Below, one piece after another: positions 61,396 through 64,000 of a stretch of DNA of 64,000 nt. The translations under genes and the position numbers were made by a program. A model generated the notes under the pieces. It was not told the origin of the DNA. It saw only the letters and a program-made list of their open reading frames with translations, and made no database searches. The stretch is from Rahnella rivi (GTDB lineage Bacteria > Pseudomonadota > Gammaproteobacteria > Enterobacterales > Enterobacteriaceae), in contig NZ_JAFMOX010000067.1 of the NCBI RefSeq assembly GCF_019049655.1, positions 62,001 through 126,000 of the forward strand, written 5' to 3'. How positions within the stretch are numbered: the first letter of the stretch is position 1; each line of letters begins with the position of its first letter.

Positions 61396-62292
61396 ATGCA
61401 ATTGCGCAAATTGGCGTTATCAGTACTGTTGGCAAGCGTTGCCGCAAGCAGCTTTGCCCACGCGGAAGAACTGACCGGCACTCTGAAAAAAATTAAAGAT
61501 AATGGCGTTATCGTCGTCGGTCACCGTGAGTCCTCGGTGCCATTCTCTTACTACAATAACGAACAGAAAGTCGTAGGTTATTCACAGGACTATTCCAACG
61601 CTATCGTTGATGCAGTCAAGAAAAAGCTGGACCTGCCCAACCTGCAAGTAAAAATGATGCCAATCACCTCGCAAAACCGTATCCCGCTGCTGCAAAACGG
61701 CACTTACGATTTTGAGTGTGGTTCAACCACCAATAATCTGGAACGTCAGCAACAAGCGGCCTTCTCAGACACCATCTTCGTTATCGGCACCCGTCTGTTG
61801 GTCAAAAAAGGCTCAGACATCAAAGATTTCTCTGACCTGAAAGGCAAAACCGTCGTGGTCACCTCCGGCACCACCTCTGAAGTGCTGCTGAACAAACTGA
61901 ACGAAGAGAAGAAACTGGATCTGCGCATTATCAGCGCCAAAGACCACGGTGACTCTTTCCGTACGCTGGAAACAGGCCGTGCGGTTGCATTCATGATGGA
62001 TGATGCACTGCTGGCGGGCGAACGTGCCAAAGCCAAAAAACCTGATAACTGGGAAATCATCGGTACGCCGCAGTCGAAAGAAGCTTACGGCTGCATGATG
62101 CGTAAAGACGATGTGGAATTCAAAAAACTGGTTGATGACACCATCGTGAAGGCGCAAACCTCCGGTGAAGCAACCAAGTGGTTTGAAACCTGGTTCAAAA
62201 AACCTATTCCTCCGAAAAACCTGAACATGAACTTTGAATTGTCTGACGACATGAAAGCCCTGTTCAAAGCACCAAACGATAAAGCACTGTAA
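61396..62292 (+). CDS. gltI: Glutamate/aspartate ABC transporter periplasmic binding protein
   Basis: 298 residues with a signal peptide (MQLRKLALSVLLASV, cut near FAHA-EELT). The mature part is a family 3 solute-binding protein: VGHRESSVPFSYY, GYSQDYSNAIVDAVKK, PITSQNRIPLLQNGTYDFECGSTTN, VVVTSGTTSEVLL. The ATG at 61396 has AAGGAG six bases upstream; a TTG two codons earlier is not used. It delivers L-Glu and L-Asp to GltJKL. Its 3' end probably yields the SroC-type RNA. Confidence 0.97.
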   Translation: MQLRKLALSVLLASVAASSFAHAEELTGTLKKIKDNGVIVVGHRESSVPFSYYNNEQKVVGYSQDYSNAIVDAVKKKLDLPNLQVKMMPITSQNRIPLLQNGTYDFECGSTTNNLERQQQAAFSDTIFVIGTRLLVKKGSDIKDFSDLKGKTVVVTSGTTSEVLLNKLNEEKKLDLRIISAKDHGDSFRTLETGRAVAFMMDDALLAGERAKAKKPDNWEIIGTPQSKEAYGCMMRKDDVEFKKLVDDTIVKAQTSGEATKWFETWFKKPIPPKNLNMNFELSDDMKALFKAPNDKAL

Positions 62293-62413
62293 TAGTAAGC
62301 AGACGGGTAGTACCGGGTATTAAAAATAAAGGCTGGCCAACCAGCTTGTGATGATGGTCCGAAAGGACAGACAGACCAGATGCGGGGTGGTCGTTCCCCA
62401 CCCCGCATTTTTT
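62255..62413 (+). ncRNA. sroC: SroC-like small RNA from the gltI 3' end
   Basis: In E. coli, SroC is cut from the gltI message and acts as a sponge for GcvB. Here the gltI-gltJ gap has the right length and ends in a strong Rho-independent hairpin, as SroC does. The 5' limit is a guess; presence is inferred from position and terminator, not from sequence alignment. Confidence 0.45.
62380..62413 (+). terminator. Terminator between gltI and gltJ
   Basis: 11-bp GC-rich stem ATGCGGGGTGG/CCACCCCGCAT with a seven-base loop and a run of T. It would make gltI more abundant than gltJKL, a usual need for a binding protein. Confidence 0.85.
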
Positions 62414-62486
62414 CCGCCACTCACCCATGTTTATGGTTACGTCATCACTCAGAGGGGTAGTTTATTACCCGTGTCATGGAGTTTTT

Positions 62487-63227
62487 ATGTCAATAGATTG
62501 GAACTGGGGCATCTTCCTGCAAGACGCCCCCTTCGGCAATACCACCTATCTGGGCTGGATTTGGAATGGATTTCAGGTCACGGTCGCGTTGTCGATTTGT
62601 GCCTGGATTATTGCCTTCTTCGTCGGCTCCCTGTTCGGTATTTTGCGTACCGTCCCCAACCGTTTTCTCTCCGGCATCGGTACCTGTTACGTTGAATTGT
62701 TCCGTAACGTGCCGCTGATTGTGCAATTCTTTATCTGGTATCTGGTGGTGCCTGAGCTGTTGCCGGAAAACATCGGCATGTGGTTCAAATCAGAACTCGC
62801 GCCGAACGTGCAGTTCTTCACTTCTTCCGTTATCTGTCTCGGCCTGTTTACCGCTGCCCGCGTGTGCGAGCAGGTACGCGCCGCCATCCAGTCGTTACCC
62901 AGCGGACAACGCAATGCCGGTCTGGCGATGGGGCTGACGTTGCCTCAAACCTACCGTTATGTGCTGCTGCCAAATGCCTACCGAGTGATCGTGCCACCGA
63001 TGACCTCCGAGATGGTCAATCTGGTGAAAAACTCCGCCATTGCCTCAACCATCGGTCTGGTGGATATGGCGGCGCAGGCCGGTAAGCTGCTTGATTACTC
63101 TGCGCATGCGTATGAATCATTTACTGCCATTACCGTCGCCTACGTCCTCATTAATGCGGTGATTATGCTGCTGATGCATTTTGTAGAACGTAAAGTCCGC
63201 CTGCCGGGCAACATGGGAGGTAAATAA
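62487..63227 (+). CDS. gltJ: Glutamate/aspartate ABC transporter permease GltJ
   Basis: 246 residues with five membrane segments. The N-terminus MSIDWNWGIFLQDAPFGNTTYLGWIW matches E. coli. The permease motif around VCEQVRAAIQSLPSGQRNAGLAMGLT includes the EAA loop that contacts the ATPase. GGAG lies five bases before the ATG at 62487; the open frame to 62427 crosses the terminator region. Confidence 0.97.
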   Translation: MSIDWNWGIFLQDAPFGNTTYLGWIWNGFQVTVALSICAWIIAFFVGSLFGILRTVPNRFLSGIGTCYVELFRNVPLIVQFFIWYLVVPELLPENIGMWFKSELAPNVQFFTSSVICLGLFTAARVCEQVRAAIQSLPSGQRNAGLAMGLTLPQTYRYVLLPNAYRVIVPPMTSEMVNLVKNSAIASTIGLVDMAAQAGKLLDYSAHAYESFTAITVAYVLINAVIMLLMHFVERKVRLPGNMGGK

Positions 63228-63229
63228 AT

Positions 63230-63907
63230 ATGCATGAATTTGACTGGAGTTCTATTGGCCCCGGCCTGCCCTATCTGTGGCAAGGCATGGTCATTACCCT
63301 CAAGATCACCTCACTGGCGATTGTCGTGGGGATCCTCTGGGGGACCCTGCTGGCGGTAATGCGTCTGTCGACCTTCAAACCGATCAGCTGGTTTGCCACG
63401 GCGTACGTCAATCTGTTCCGCGCCGTTCCCCTGGTGATGGTGCTGTTGTGGTTTTATCTGATTGTGCCGGGCTTTCTGCAGAAAGTGCTCGGGCTGTCAC
63501 CGAAAACCGATATCCGCCTGATTTCCGCGATGGTGGCATTTGCGTTATTTGAAGCGGCTTATTACTCAGAGATTATCCGTGCAGGGATCATCAGTATCGC
63601 CCGCGGGCAGTCTTCTGCCGCACTGGCGCTGGGCATGACCCAGTGGCAGTCGATGAAGCTGGTTATCCTGCCGCAGGCCTTCCGTGCGATGGTGCCTTTG
63701 TTGCTGACGCAGGCCATCGTTTTGTTCCAGGATACCTCGCTGGTGTATGTGCTCGGCCTCGCAGACTTCTTCCGCAGCGCCTCCAACATTGGTGACCGTG
63801 ACGGTACGCTGGTGGAGATGGTGTTGTTTGCAGGACTTATTTACTTTGTTATCAGCCTTTCCGCTTCCTTGCTGGTGCGCTATTTGAAGAAAAGGACCGT
63901 TTCATGA
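63230..63907 (+). CDS. gltK: Glutamate/aspartate ABC transporter permease GltK
   Basis: 225-residue partner permease beginning MHEFDWSSIGPGLPYLWQGM. EAA loop: EIIRAGIISIARGQSSAALALGMTQWQ. It starts two bases after the gltJ stop and overlaps gltL through ATGA. Confidence 0.97.
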   Translation: MHEFDWSSIGPGLPYLWQGMVITLKITSLAIVVGILWGTLLAVMRLSTFKPISWFATAYVNLFRAVPLVMVLLWFYLIVPGFLQKVLGLSPKTDIRLISAMVAFALFEAAYYSEIIRAGIISIARGQSSAALALGMTQWQSMKLVILPQAFRAMVPLLLTQAIVLFQDTSLVYVLGLADFFRSASNIGDRDGTLVEMVLFAGLIYFVISLSASLLVRYLKKRTVS

Positions 63908-64000
63908 TTTCACTGAAGAATGTTTCTAAATGGTACGGGCACTTCCAGGTGCTCACCGATTGCAGTACCGAAGTTAAAAAAGGTGAAGTTGTGGTGGTTT
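63904..64000 (+). CDS. gltL: Glutamate/aspartate ABC transporter ATPase GltL, partial
   Basis: Only the first 32 residues (MISLKNVSKWYGHFQVLTD...GEVVVV) are in the window, ending just before the Walker A loop. The start overlaps the gltK stop (ATGA). Assigned from the N-terminal sequence and position. Confidence 0.93.
   Translation, partial: MISLKNVSKWYGHFQVLTDCSTEVKKGEVVVV

Noticed and set aside
1..64000. CRISPR arrays, insertion sequences, integrases, phage genes
   Set aside because: No regularly spaced repeats, transposase or integrase motifs were seen on either strand; the tRNA cluster has no attachment-site duplication.

Overview
The window is a chromosomal segment of a gamma-proteobacterium of the order Enterobacterales. 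Every housekeeping protein reads as a close relative of its E. coli K-12 counterpart, and the gene order follows the E. coli suc-sdh-gltA to gltIJKL region almost throughout. The accessory content (pcp next to pxpBCA, a class II cyclic-nucleotide phosphodiesterase, a two-domain DUF523-DUF1722 protein, a YqjI-like PadR regulator beside kdp) and the absence of E. coli-specific neighbours (abrB, fimbrial ybg genes, rhsC, speF-potE) point to a Yersiniaceae-type genome such as Rahnella, Ewingella or Serratia. The genus is an inference only. No phage, insertion sequence or CRISPR array is visible.

Layout. 1-9721 (minus strand): TCA-cycle genes sdhCDAB-sucABCD, with sucD cut by the window edge two bases after the codon of its active-site histidine. 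10479-11762: gltA, divergent from sdh. 11839-13272: an AT-richer gene for a secreted DUF1996 plus DNRLRE-like protein. 13415-17225: pxpB-pxpC-pxpA-pcp-nei, a pyroglutamate release and hydrolysis set with a DNA glycosylase. 17478-18929: a YcaD-like MFS transporter. 19037-23349: ybgI, a periplasmic class II cyclic nucleotide phosphodiesterase, phrB and ybgA. The ybgA promoter carries a TATACA-N12-TGTACA element of the type bound by BluR/MlrA/LitR MerR-family regulators. 23543-31935: ybfA and kdpFABCDE. 31925-32641: a YqjI-like metal-type PadR regulator with a large palindromic operator. 32813-36602: pgm, seqA, ybfF and ybfE. 36678-38342: a chemoreceptor. 38761-40058: fldA and fur. 40197-42015: the chitoporin operon chiPQ. 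42433-50756: glnS, nagE and nagBACD. 51106-52770: asnB. 52999-53707: six tRNA genes (Met-Leu-Gln-Gln-Met-Gln). 53813-60938: ubiF, then miaB, ybeZ-ybeY-corC-lnt. 61396-64000: gltIJK and the start of gltL.

Functional links. GlcNAc/chitin metabolism is coherent: ChiP imports chitosugars, NagE imports GlcNAc, NagA and NagB feed fructose-6-phosphate, and NagC-like operators with the same core occur at both chiP and nagE-nagB; a ChiX pairing site covers the chiP ribosome binding site. Nitrogen metabolism appears in asnB, glnS, the pyroglutamate cluster and gltIJKL, the last preceded by a textbook sigma-54 promoter and two NtrC-like palindromes placed unusually downstream of it. The least ordinary parts are the putative light or stress-regulated ybgA-phrB-phosphodiesterase unit, the DUF1996 gene, the regulator at 31925-32641 with its operator, and the gltI leader.
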